From contig NZ_CP100000.1 in the NCBI RefSeq assembly GCF_024138165.1, positions 2,666,001 through 2,730,000 of the forward strand: DNA of 64,000 bases, in the 5' to 3' direction. The position numbers were made by a program, and so were the translations under genes. The notes under the pieces are model-generated. The model made no database searches. It saw nothing but the letters and a program-made list of their open reading frames with translations, and was not told the DNA's origin. Numbering within the stretch: position 1 is the stretch's first letter; the number at the start of each line of letters is the position of its first letter. Source of the stretch: Halorussus vallis (GTDB lineage: Archaea > Halobacteriota > Halobacteria > Halobacteriales > Haladaptataceae). Positions 25,260 to 33,406 of this stretch are shown here, piece by piece.

Positions 25260-25321
25260 CGTTGTTCCTCTCGCTTGTTCGAGTAGAAAGGGAGCATCTT
25301 ATCACTTGTACTTTCAGTATC

Positions 25322-25370
25322 ATGCCGTCCGTTCCGTCACGTTCGTTCCGTCCGTTCCGTCCGTTCCGGG
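25322..25370. repeat. Short TTCCGTCCG tandem repeat
   Basis: Repeated 9-base TTCCGTCCG-like units, with variants, lie between the DUF7504-like gene start and the second PhoD-like gene. This looks like a simple slippage repeat in the shared upstream region. Confidence 0.5.
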
Positions 25371-25451
25371 CCTGTGCGGCGGTCGAACGGGACCGTCCAC
25401 CCGGCTATCCGATGTTCGCGGTTCATCCCCGGCGGGGGCCACGTCCGAGTG

Positions 25452-27128
25452 ATGCCCGATTCGAACCTCCCCGAGCGCCACACGCCGAATCGAGGCGGAG
25501 ACGCCGACTCGCCCGAGGTGGCCGTCCGCTCGCCGGTCCGGTCGGCCGACGCGTTCGACCCCGACCCGACCGGCGACACCGACCGCGTCTTCCCGCTGTC
25601 GGTGGCCAGCGGCAGTCCGACGCCGACTGGCGTCGTCCTCTGGACCCGCGTCGCCCCCGAAGCCTACGACTCCGAGACGCCGCTCGGCCTAACCGTCGCC
25701 GAGGATCCCGACTTCGAGTCGGTCGTCTCGCGCTCGCGGATTCCGGCCGCGGCGTTCGGCCGCCGCCACGATTACACCGTGCGCGTCGACCTTAGCGGGG
25801 AACTCGACCCCGACCGCCACTACTACTACCGATTCGTCCACGACGGCGTCGCCAGCAACGTCGGCCGATGTCGGACCCTCCCCGCACCCGACGCCAGTCC
25901 CGACTCGGTCAGCCTGGGCGTGGTGGGCTGTCAGCACTACCAGAACGGCTACTACGGCGCGTACAACCACCTCGCCGGCGAGGACGTCGACTTCGTCCTC
26001 CACCTCGGCGACTACGTCTACGAGGCGACGAAGGACCAGTTCCGCGCGCCGGGGGCTACCGACTATCCGGGCCGGGACTTCGAGTTCCCGAGCGGCCACG
26101 ACGTCGCGTGGAACCTCGCGGACTTCCGGAAACTCTACCGGACCTACCGGTCGGACGGCTTCCTCCAGGCCGCCCACGAGCGCCACACTTTCATCCGGGC
26201 GTGGGACGACCACGCAGTCGCCAACAACCGCTACTGGGACTACGAGGCCGACGCGCCCGCCACCGCCGACCACCCCCGAGGCGACGACCCCGCGTTCATG
26301 CGGAGACTCACCGCCGACGGCATCCGGGCGTGGTGGGAGTACACCCCCGCCCGGGTCGACTACGACCCCGACGCCGACCACCTCCACGACGCCCTGCGCC
26401 TCTGGCGGCGGTTCGAGTTCGGCGACCTGCTGACGCTGCTGCTGACCGACGAGCGCCTGTTCCGGAGCGAACCGCCCTGCGCCGACGACACCCTGCTACC
26501 CGACTGGCTCCCGTGGGCGCCGAGCCTCGGCGAGTCCGGTCGCACCATGCTCGGCGAGCGCCAGCGCGAGTGGTTCCTCGACGGGGTGCGCTCGTCGGAC
26601 GCCACGTGGACCGGGTGGGCCAACGAGGTGCTCTCGATGCCGTTCCGGGTGGGCGTCGGGCCAGTCTCGACCACGCCGAACCTCGACGCCTGGGACGGTT
26701 ACGACCGCGAGCGCGACCTGGTGTTCGACGCGCTCGCGGAGGCGGAGAACGCGGTGACCCTCACTGGCGACATGCACACCGCCATCGCGGGCTACCAGCG
26801 GACCGACGACGGCGCACCGGTCGGCGTCGAGTTCATGACGCCGTCGGTCACCAGCGTCAACATCGCCGAGTCGGTGTCGGCCCACGACGGCCTCGCGGCG
26901 AAACTGACCCGACCGCTACTGTCGAACGCGGTGACGGCGATGAACCCCCACTTCGAGTTCTTCGACAGCCACCACTGGGGCTACTCGGTCGCCGAATTCA
27001 CCCGCGACGACTGCACCTTCACGACCTACAGCGTGGACAAGTCGGTCGACTCGCCGAACGCCGAGCGGGAACGACTCGCGAAGTTCCGCGTGCCCGCCGG
27101 GCGCGTCGAAATTCAGCGCGAGGCGTGA
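25452..27128 (+). CDS. PhoD-like alkaline phosphatase/phosphodiesterase, copy 2
   Basis: The 558-residue protein has a PhoD_N domain (FPLSVASGSPTPTGVVLWTRV, about 47-145). The metallophosphatase core follows: GVVGCQHYQNG, LHLGDYVYEATK, RAWDDHAVANNRY (DDH metal motif), MLGERQREWF and LTGDMHTAIAG. It is the more canonical of the two PhoD copies and belongs to a different subgroup, since the spacing and insertions differ. No twin-Arg signal is visible after the ATG at 25452, so export is doubtful. Substrates are probably phosphodiesters or nucleotides. Confidence 0.9.
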   Translation: MPDSNLPERHTPNRGGDADSPEVAVRSPVRSADAFDPDPTGDTDRVFPLSVASGSPTPTGVVLWTRVAPEAYDSETPLGLTVAEDPDFESVVSRSRIPAAAFGRRHDYTVRVDLSGELDPDRHYYYRFVHDGVASNVGRCRTLPAPDASPDSVSLGVVGCQHYQNGYYGAYNHLAGEDVDFVLHLGDYVYEATKDQFRAPGATDYPGRDFEFPSGHDVAWNLADFRKLYRTYRSDGFLQAAHERHTFIRAWDDHAVANNRYWDYEADAPATADHPRGDDPAFMRRLTADGIRAWWEYTPARVDYDPDADHLHDALRLWRRFEFGDLLTLLLTDERLFRSEPPCADDTLLPDWLPWAPSLGESGRTMLGERQREWFLDGVRSSDATWTGWANEVLSMPFRVGVGPVSTTPNLDAWDGYDRERDLVFDALAEAENAVTLTGDMHTAIAGYQRTDDGAPVGVEFMTPSVTSVNIAESVSAHDGLAAKLTRPLLSNAVTAMNPHFEFFDSHHWGYSVAEFTRDDCTFTTYSVDKSVDSPNAERERLAKFRVPAGRVEIQREA

Positions 27129-27194
27129 GCGGCGACGTTCCGTCTCACTATCCGTTCTCCGCGGTTCATACGCCCGAGGCGTCGACTCTCGGGT

Positions 27195-27485
27195 ATGTAC
27201 GTCGCAGTGCTCACCGACGGCACGACGTTCGACTGCACCGATTACGAGGAAACCGACACCGGCGTCGAGTTCGCGGGACCCGACGACGAGGTGGTCGCGT
27301 TCGCGCCCTACCACGGCGTCCGGTACGTCTACCGGGCGGACGGTTCGACGGAACTGCGGCGAGGCGGTCGTCGGGAAGACGACAACGACAACGACGACTC
27401 GAATCCGGATTCGAACGACAACGACGGCGACCCGTGTGCGGCCTGTCGGTCGGCCGTTCCCGAATCGGAAGCTTCGGCGGCGTGA
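27195..27485 (+). CDS. Small acidic hypothetical protein with CxxC
   Basis: The 96-residue protein has a compact N-terminal beta domain (MYVAVLTDGTTFDCTDYEE, then VVAFAPYHGVRYVYR), an Asp/Asn-rich repeat (EDDNDNDDSN), and CAACRSAVPESE at the end. The low-complexity middle is probably unstructured. No family recognised. Confidence 0.6.
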   Translation: MYVAVLTDGTTFDCTDYEETDTGVEFAGPDDEVVAFAPYHGVRYVYRADGSTELRRGGRREDDNDNDDSNPDSNDNDGDPCAACRSAVPESEASAA

Positions 27486-27540
27486 GAAGTCGGTTCGGTG
27501 TGCGTCGGAGGGTCCTTCGGGAGTCCGCGCTCGCGTCGGT

Positions 27541-27960
27541 CTATGCCTCTACCGCCTCGTCGATCGCCGCAACACGACCCCGCTGCCAGACGTACAGCAG
27601 CGCCGACGCGGGCGGGCCGGTGAGAACGCCGAACAGGGCGAGTCCGGGTATCGCCGCCAGCATCGGACCGAACGTAGCCCAGAAGACGACCGAAATCGGC
27701 GCGACGAGCGCGTAGGACCACGCCAGCGGGACGCCCGTCCCGACTCTATCGAGTCGACGGCTGTCGAGTTCGTACAACACTCCGAGCGAGAGCGTCATCA
27801 GGACGCCGACGGCGAACTGTCCCCGCGTCGACGACAGTCCAGCGAACGCATCGAATCCGAAACTCAGCGCAGGCGCCGCACCCCAGGACGCGCCGAGGAG
27901 GAGTATCGCTCGTCTGTATCCGATTTCGCGGAGGGAGGGACGGGCGGCTTGAGTTGCCAT
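27541..27960 (-). CDS. Four-helix membrane protein
   Basis: The 139-residue protein has four hydrophobic segments (AILLLGASWGAAPALSF; QFAVGVLMTLSLGVLYEL; LAWSYALVAPISVVFWATF; LAAIPGLALFGVLTGPPASALLYVW). An ACTTATG box lies about 30 bases before the ATG at 27960, which is preferred to the ATG at 27987. Function unknown; it is near a putative peptide-toxin precursor and could be an accessory protein. Confidence 0.65.
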   Translation of the reverse strand: MATQAARPSLREIGYRRAILLLGASWGAAPALSFGFDAFAGLSSTRGQFAVGVLMTLSLGVLYELDSRRLDRVGTGVPLAWSYALVAPISVVFWATFGPMLAAIPGLALFGVLTGPPASALLYVWQRGRVAAIDEAVEA

Positions 27961-28157
27961 GTCGGCGGCTTCACACCTCGCCATCATAAGTCACACGGCT
28001 GATGAGATTTCGGGGTCGTCGCCGGTCGAGTCAGCACGGCGTTCGCCGCCGAACGACCATCGGAAACGCTATCGACGGTTCTGACGGTGTTATCGGTACG
28101 TGTACAATCCGTCGTAACGCACGAAAACCTATAGGATTCCTAAAGAAAATCCCCTTT

Positions 28158-28547
28158 ATGGCACGAATTGTTCCGAATGGAATTCGGCCGGCAACGATAC
28201 TCGCCCTCCTCCTCGGCCTCGGTAACGCCGTATTCGGACTCTGGAGGGTTTCCCAGAACGGTCACGTTGGAATTATCGGGGTAGTGTGGGGTGGAATCGG
28301 ACTGACGGCGACGGTCGCAGTTCCGCTCGTGCTGCTCACCCGATACTCGTTACTCATGCCGATAACGGTTGCCGTCTTCGTCACCGGATTCTATCTCGCC
28401 GACCCCGGACCCACGGTCGGTGAACCGTTCGTCGGGTACGTACTGCTGTGGCCGGTCCTGGTCGGCACGGGACTCCTCCTCGGCGGCATCGAGTATCTCC
28501 TCAGGGCGCGGTACGGACTCGCCCCGCCTCGACCACTCACGGTTTAG
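28158..28547 (+). CDS. Four-helix membrane protein
   Basis: The 129-residue protein has four hydrophobic segments (ATILALLLGLGNAVFGL; IIGVVWGGIGLTATVAVPLVLL; LLMPITVAVFVTGFYLA; YVLLWPVLVGTGLLLGGIEYLL). A CCTATAGG box about 30 bases upstream supports the ATG. It is the plus-strand neighbour of the Cys-rich precursor at 28.9 kb; an immunity role is conceivable but unproven. Confidence 0.65.
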   Translation: MARIVPNGIRPATILALLLGLGNAVFGLWRVSQNGHVGIIGVVWGGIGLTATVAVPLVLLTRYSLLMPITVAVFVTGFYLADPGPTVGEPFVGYVLLWPVLVGTGLLLGGIEYLLRARYGLAPPRPLTV

Positions 28548-28695
28548 GCGAGCTCACCGACGAACCTCCGACCGTCCAAACTCCGCGTACTCGAACCGAA
28601 CTGTCCGATGAGAATCGCGTGACCTTGACGTGCACCGACGCACGCCACGGCCACGGTCACGTCGAACGGAATCGGTAACGACCGCGACACCGTCC

Positions 28696-28750
28696 TCAGG
28701 CGGTGACCGTCACCGTTTCGCCCAGTTCCGGCGCGGTCGCGTCGAACCCG
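28696..28750 (-). pseudogene. Relic of a beta-CASP RNase C-terminus
   Basis: Reading the minus strand, GFDATAPELGETVTVTA and a stop match the last residues of the RNase copies at 31214 (GFDANAPELGETVTVTA) and 41217 (APELGQSVTITA). Nothing of the catalytic domain remains. It is the third copy of this gene end in the window and marks an old recombination or integration scar. Confidence 0.6.
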
Positions 28751-28839
28751 TTTCCGACCGCGATTCGACGGACCGTCTCGGCGTCCGTCTTTCAGAAATT
28801 CCGACCACCAGAAGTTAAGATGATGTATTATGATAGCTA

Positions 28840-28880
28840 GAATAAAATATTTAACTATATAATTACGATGTGTTTAATGC
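28840..28880 (+). promoter_or_regulatory. AT-rich promoter of the Cys-rich precursor
   Basis: The block around 28840-28870 contains AATATTTAACTATATAATTACG, split over TATA-like motifs about 28 bases before the ATG at 28881. It is the sharpest AT-rich stretch in the region and suggests a strong leaderless promoter. Confidence 0.5.
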
Positions 28881-28981
28881 ATGCCTAATAAACAAATAGT
28901 AACGAAGTCGATGGGGGAAAAGACGCGAAACTGAACCGACGGTCCGTTCTGTCGAAGACTGCCGTCGGTGCCGGCGCGCTG
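28881..28981 (+). other. Frameshifted Tat signal-peptide region of the Cys-rich precursor
   Basis: ATG 28881 (or 28911) opens a frame that stops after a run of five G at 28913-28917. Adding one G joins it to the downstream frame and yields KLNRRSVLSKTAVGAGALVG, a textbook twin-arginine signal followed by SRSAGA. Either the gene is broken by a one-base deletion, the assembly has a homopolymer error, or frameshifting is programmed. Confidence 0.6.
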
Positions 28982-29524
28982 GTGGGCGTGTCCCGTTCCG
29001 CCGGGGCGACCGACGCCGATGGCGCTGCGCTGCAGGATCACCACCGTATGGTCGCTCGGTTCGACGACCGCGCCGCAGTCGCTCGGACGTTCGAAGAACA
29101 CACCGACGAACTGGTGGCGGAACTCGCCGAAGCAGGACTCGCGAGCGACAAGTCCACTCTCGTCAAGGCCGCCAAGACCGACGACGTCAGAGTCGGGGTC
29201 GTCGAGGAAGACGGCCGTCCCATCACCCACCTTCAGACGACGCTGGACGTCGGCGACGGAACCTTGACCGCCGTGGTCCACGCCGAAACCGGACGTTCGT
29301 ACGCCGTCTATCGGCCGACGAACGAAGACCGCGTGCTTCGAATCGACCCGGACGTGGCTGGACGACCGGGCACGCAGAGCTGCTGGACTACCGACAGCGA
29401 GTGTCGGTACGCGTCCTGCGACGGCTGGGAGAACGCCTTCGTCAGCGGCTCGGAGTACGAGAAAACATGCTGCGGCGGGGTGTGCCAGTGGGAAAACACC
29501 GGTAACTGTTGCGACCCAGCGTGA
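28982..29524 (+). CDS. Secreted Cys-rich precursor, halocin-like (body)
   Basis: The open frame from GTG 28982 encodes 180 residues. A pro-region of about 120 residues (ARTFEEHTDELVAELAEAG, VRVGVVEEDGRPITHL, TAVVHAETGRSYAVYRP) precedes a C-terminal module of about 48 residues with eight Cys (SCWTTDSEC, RYASC, KTCCGGVC, NCCDPA). With the frameshifted upstream piece it would be a Tat-exported protein with a detachable disulfide-rich C-terminus, the architecture of haloarchaeal microhalocins such as C8, whose pro-part acts as immunity factor. There is no sequence match to C8 itself that I can see, so the role is inferred from architecture. Confidence 0.65.
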   Translation: MGVSRSAGATDADGAALQDHHRMVARFDDRAAVARTFEEHTDELVAELAEAGLASDKSTLVKAAKTDDVRVGVVEEDGRPITHLQTTLDVGDGTLTAVVHAETGRSYAVYRPTNEDRVLRIDPDVAGRPGTQSCWTTDSECRYASCDGWENAFVSGSEYEKTCCGGVCQWENTGNCCDPA

Positions 29525-29598
29525 ACGGTCGGCGCGCGCCGCTTCGCCCAATGATTTTTCGTCCGGGTCGTCACTGCCGCGACGTTCGGTCGCGACAG

Positions 29599-30813
29599 CT
29601 ATCGGTACAGCGGGAAGAGCGTGAACAGGAGATAGGACGCAGCCGACGCAATCGACGGCGTTAACACCCAGAGGACGATGACGCGGCCGGTCGCCCGCGC
29701 GTCGTAGAGATCACTCGTCCGAACGTCCTCGACGGCGTCGCCGATGGGGGTGACGCCGTGGTCCGGCGAGGGTCCTTCTCGACCGCCGTTCGACGCCCGC
29801 TCGCTGCCGTCGGCGGGGGAACGAGGCGAGTCGTCGGAACCGGCGACCGCTTGTTTCGCGACGTCCGTGACCGTCTTAGAACGGGTCGCGCGCCCCCAAC
29901 CCAGTCCGACAATCGCCATCGTCGAGGTGACCGCGAGGCTTGCCGGAATGTCGATGTATGAGAGGAATCCGATGAGACTGGCACTGATGAGTTCGACGAC
30001 GAGCGCCGCGAGAATCGGGAGTTCCGTGAGGTCGCTGCCGACCGTCTCGAGAGTGCGGGCCGCGATGGTGAACGCGCCGAGGCTGATTGCGCCGCCGCCG
30101 ATGATGATGTATGGGGCGAACCCGCTTCCGAGAGCGTTCGCACCGTAGAGCGGGGCGACGGCGTTCGCGACGTTGCTGGCGCCCGCCGAGAACGCCATGT
30201 AACAGCCGATAATCACAACAAGGCCGCTGCTTGCCAGTTCCCCGTAGGTCGCCCCGTCGGCGAGGCCAGTCGGGATGTCGATAGGCCCCACAGTCTTCCA
30301 CGCGACCAGCGGATCGCCCGAGCGTTCGATGTCGAAGCGCGCCGAGAGGTGCGGATACGCGTACCGACCGATTACCGCGGCGAGCCAGAACGCGATGATC
30401 GGCGAGACGAACCACCACGAGACGATTTCGCCTATCTGCTCCCACTTGAGAAATCCGCCGGCGAAACCCATCCCGGCGATGGCGCCGACAGCCGTCATTG
30501 ACGTCGAGGCGGGCACGCCGAAGAGGTTCGAGACGAGCAACGCCACGCCCACGAAGAAGAGGACGACGACCCCGGCGGCGAGGTTGAAATGACTGGCGGC
30601 GACTATCTTCCCGCCCATCGTCTTGATTACGCCCCGACCGAGCGTTCCCCCGCCAATGAGTGCGAAGACAGACATAAGGAACGCCGCCGTGACCTTCGTG
30701 GTCACGTTACTGCCGACGGCGGGCCCGAACGCGACTCCCGTCGAGGAACCCCCGATGTTGAAGCCGACGAAGACAGCGACTGCGACTCCAGCGACCAGAA
30801 GCAATCCGACCAT
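29599..30813 (-). CDS. pit: Inorganic phosphate transporter, PiT family
   Basis: The 404-residue membrane protein has about 10 helices. The duplicated PiT signatures are present: FNIGGSSTGVAFGPAVGSNV near the N-terminus and MAFSAGASNVANAVAPLYG in the second half. A charged cytoplasmic loop (SPRSPADGSERASNGGREG region) separates the last helices. PiT carriers take up phosphate, or metal-phosphate, driven by Na+ or H+. The ATG at 30813 starts directly before the first helix. It may relate functionally to the two PhoD-like phosphatases, which would release phosphate, but it is not in an operon with them. Confidence 0.92.
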   Translation of the reverse strand: MVGLLLVAGVAVAVFVGFNIGGSSTGVAFGPAVGSNVTTKVTAAFLMSVFALIGGGTLGRGVIKTMGGKIVAASHFNLAAGVVVLFFVGVALLVSNLFGVPASTSMTAVGAIAGMGFAGGFLKWEQIGEIVSWWFVSPIIAFWLAAVIGRYAYPHLSARFDIERSGDPLVAWKTVGPIDIPTGLADGATYGELASSGLVVIIGCYMAFSAGASNVANAVAPLYGANALGSGFAPYIIIGGGAISLGAFTIAARTLETVGSDLTELPILAALVVELISASLIGFLSYIDIPASLAVTSTMAIVGLGWGRATRSKTVTDVAKQAVAGSDDSPRSPADGSERASNGGREGPSPDHGVTPIGDAVEDVRTSDLYDARATGRVIVLWVLTPSIASAASYLLFTLFPLYR

Positions 30814-31213
30814 ATTATCAATCGCACACCCTACCACTTCAAGTATTCGAACGTGATATATTAACCACTCACCGATGGTCGTTTCAGGTTCCCCCCTGTC
30901 CATCGGATAACAGTCGTTCGATGCCCGTGACCACCTCGCCGGTCGGGTGGTCGAAACCGACGTAGACCGTGAACAGGTAGTCGAGTCTCTCGGCGAAGCG
31001 ACTCTCGGCCGGCAGACAACCATCGACCCGAGGACAACCACCGGTACTGGACCGGACGCTCCGAGGAGTTCTCGCCCGCCTGCTACGCGAAGATCGGCCG
31101 AAACGAAGTGACCGAAACCCTTGTCGCCGTGTTGGACCACCAACACGGTTCGCGCGGTTCGGGTTCTCTGAGGCCCGGACCGTGGGACCGAGCATATAGG
31201 GTCGATCCGTCCT
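30814..31213. other. Relic-bearing intergenic region
   Basis: These 400 bases hold the AT-rich promoter area of the phosphate transporter (about 30835-30865) and decayed coding sequence on the plus strand, described separately. Frames such as SFDARDHLAGRVVETDVD look like fragments of haloarchaeal proteins but join to nothing. No intact gene is supported. Confidence 0.5.
31018..31150 (+). pseudogene. Possible N-terminal relic of a SAM-dependent methyltransferase
   Basis: The plus-strand frame reads DNHRYWTGRSEEFSPACYAK followed by IGRNEVTETLVAVLDH. This resembles the segment that precedes the first SAM-binding motif in haloarchaeal class-I methyltransferases; the motif itself and everything after it are missing. 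Recognition is from memory of the family and is tentative. Confidence 0.35.
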
Positions 31214-31545
31214 TCAATTCTCGGCGGTGACCGTCACGGTCTCGCCCAGTTCCGGCGCGTTCGCGTCGAAGCCCTCCGCCCGGAGTTCCTCGGCGAACGT
31301 CTCACACCGGTCGCCGTGGTTCACCAGCACCTCGGCGTCCCGATAGGCGTCGAGGAACGCGAACAGGCCCTCGCGGTCGGCGTGGGCCGAGAAGTCGTAT
31401 GCCTCGACCTGCGCGCTCACGGGCATGATTCGACCGTCGATTTCTGCTCTGCCTCTATCGAGGAGTTCGCGACCCGGCGTCCCCTCCACCTGGTAGCCCG
31501 TGAACGCGATTTTGTTCGTGGGGTTCGCCCGAACCGCGGAGACGC
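31214..31545 (-). pseudogene. Truncated beta-CASP RNase (C-terminal ~105 residues)
   Basis: The minus-strand frame from about 31545 to the stop at 31214 aligns residue by residue with the C-terminus of the RNase at 41217: RANPTNKIAFTGYQVEGTPG, RELLDRGRAEIDGRIMPVSA, QVEAYDFSAHADREGLFAFL and so on. The catalytic metallo-beta-lactamase part is absent. Upstream the frame loses similarity at once. Its GC content and codon use match the window core better than the 3' end of the complete gene does, so it may be the original gene end displaced by the island. Confidence 0.75.
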
Positions 31546-31662
31546 GTCGAGTTGATGTGGATACCAGTCCTTTTCCGTCGCTAGCGTCTCGTTTTAGTAT
31601 GTCGTTCCCCATCCGGTTCGGTTGTCCGAACGTTGATTGACCTGGCAGTCGTCCCTCGAAGC

Positions 31663-32091
31663 ATGGGTGAGTTTCCAGACGAACGCCAACTCGTCGTGCG
31701 GGCGCGTTCCCAGTTGGACGAGTGGACGAAGAGCGCCCGGAGAGAGGCGTACGCCGAACTGTTCGAAGGCGACGATGCGGTCCTCTCCTCCGAAGAGGTG
31801 GGACTTCTCGATGCACTCGACTCCGAACTGGAGCGACAGGGCGGCGATGGTGTCTGGGGGACGGACCAGTACGGCATCCACACTGCCGGGACCACGAGCG
31901 CAGACACCTCACTCGGAGTCGTCTGCGTGTATCACCCACAGATTACCACCGACTCCGTGCTTCGAGGACCCGACGATCTCGACGACGAGACCGAGGAGCG
32001 ACTCAACGCGGCACTCTGGCAATACAGCGAGCGTGTCGCAACACTCATCGAAGCAAAACTCGACGAGTTCATCCGCCAGACGCAGGGCTAG
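31663..32091 (+). CDS. Conserved haloarchaeal hypothetical protein (DUF7539-like)
   Basis: The 142-residue acidic, helical protein contains GEFPDERQLVVRARSQLDEW, GVWGTDQYGIHTAG and GVVCVYHPQITTDSVLRG. I recognise the layout as a widespread haloarchaeal family but not its function, and the DUF number is uncertain. The ATG at 31663 fits the usual start better than the in-frame TTG at 31633. Confidence 0.65.
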   Translation: MGEFPDERQLVVRARSQLDEWTKSARREAYAELFEGDDAVLSSEEVGLLDALDSELERQGGDGVWGTDQYGIHTAGTTSADTSLGVVCVYHPQITTDSVLRGPDDLDDETEERLNAALWQYSERVATLIEAKLDEFIRQTQG

Positions 32092-32238
32092 CCGCGCTTC
32101 TCGTGGTCCATCAACCGTGGACCGGACCGGGTAATCGGCGACGAAATCACTGACCTCGTGTCTCGAGGCTCGCCCGTTGGATTCGGAACATCTGTCCTCG
32201 ACCACAGGACTATCCGACTAGGGCACCAATATTACGAG

Positions 32239-32838
32239 ATGGCAGACAACAAATCGGGGCGAGACGAGCAAGCGGACAACGCCGACAGACGCCAACGAGA
32301 GCGTAGCATCGCCGAGGAACTGGAGCGAGGGGACGAAACGGAGCCCCCGGTCGGCGCGGGAGCACTCGCCGACCTAGAGCCGGACCTCGAATCGATAGAG
32401 TTCCCGGCGACGGGAACCGAGGTCGCCGATGCAGTCGGCGACCGCGAGGTCGAATCGGTCGACGGGACCTACACCATCGAGGAACTGATTCCGGATACGG
32501 ACGCAGAGATATTCGATTCTCCTGCTGCCGTCCGAATGCGGGTCCAGCGGCCGACAGTCGCCGCCGCCATGAAGCGGGTCGTGGAAGCCAGTCAGACGCT
32601 TCCGAACACCGATTTCCGGGAGTCACAGCGCGAAGCCTACGAGAAGACGTTACAAGAACTCAAAGCGATCGACGCCGATGACGACGACGAAGGGGTGCAG
32701 GCTATCAGCGACTGGATCGTCGAGCGGGTCCGTGCCAAAGAGAAACTTCCGGGGTCCCGGGCGGTCCGCCGGCAAGCGGCGAAGTTCTGCCGGTCGAACG
32801 GGTACCAAGTCCGGAACGACGAGTGGCTCGGCATATAG
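32239..32838 (+). CDS. DUF5789-like haloarchaeal protein
   Basis: The 199-residue protein has a charged N-terminus (to about 55). A DUF5789-type core follows (EFPATGTEVADAVGDREVES, YTIEELIPDTDAEIFDSPAA, VRMRVQRPTVAAAMKRV). The C-terminal helical segment (AISDWIVERVRAKEKLPGSR, then AVRRQAAKFCRSNGYQVRN) resembles a helix-turn-helix. DNA binding is possible but unproven. Confidence 0.65.
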   Translation: MADNKSGRDEQADNADRRQRERSIAEELERGDETEPPVGAGALADLEPDLESIEFPATGTEVADAVGDREVESVDGTYTIEELIPDTDAEIFDSPAAVRMRVQRPTVAAAMKRVVEASQTLPNTDFRESQREAYEKTLQELKAIDADDDDEGVQAISDWIVERVRAKEKLPGSRAVRRQAAKFCRSNGYQVRNDEWLGI

Positions 32839-32957
32839 ACCACCGACCAGTGAGCGAGTGCGAAACATATTGGGGGACGAAGATAGTCCGGCGCGAGCGA
32901 TGGTCGCTCCGCCTGACCCATGAAGACTGTTATTCCAGTGGAGAACTAACTCCGAGT

Positions 32958-33197
32958 ATGTCGCGATACGAGGCTTCCTTCGAGATAGATTCGAAAACCG
33001 ATTCGTACGCCGTGCGACGCATCCTATCGCAAGTGTACGACGCGGTCCGAGAAGAAATGCGCAGTGTCCGAGAGGGTTCAGACGACGCTAGTGAACTCCT
33101 GCAGGAGTTCGAAGCGCTTCGAGAAAGAGCGAAGCATCCCACACCAGGGAGGCTGACGATCACCTACGAACAATACGACGACGAATTCGACGATTGA
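32958..33197 (+). CDS. Small hypothetical protein
   Basis: The 79-residue, mostly helical protein (YAVRRILSQVYDAVREEMRS) has an SKTDSYAVRRIL motif and ends in TITYEQYDDEFDD. Spacing from the DUF5789-like gene (119 bases) allows co-transcription. No family recognised. Confidence 0.55.
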   Translation: MSRYEASFEIDSKTDSYAVRRILSQVYDAVREEMRSVREGSDDASELLQEFEALRERAKHPTPGRLTITYEQYDDEFDD

Positions 33198-33406
33198 GAT
33201 TACGTCCTGATCTTTGACAATCCCCCTACCTCTTGTCGAGTGAAGAACGCACTGAACCGAAGGGCGAACACAACCGGTGCCAGTCCGGGACCTTCGCTGG
33301 GTGTCCACCTCCTACAAGCGTGGGGACGTCCTCCGGGCTTTCCCCGAGTGACACAGTCGCAGTCTACTCGTACTGTTCGACCTTTCTTTCGACCGGTTCG
33401 AGCGGA

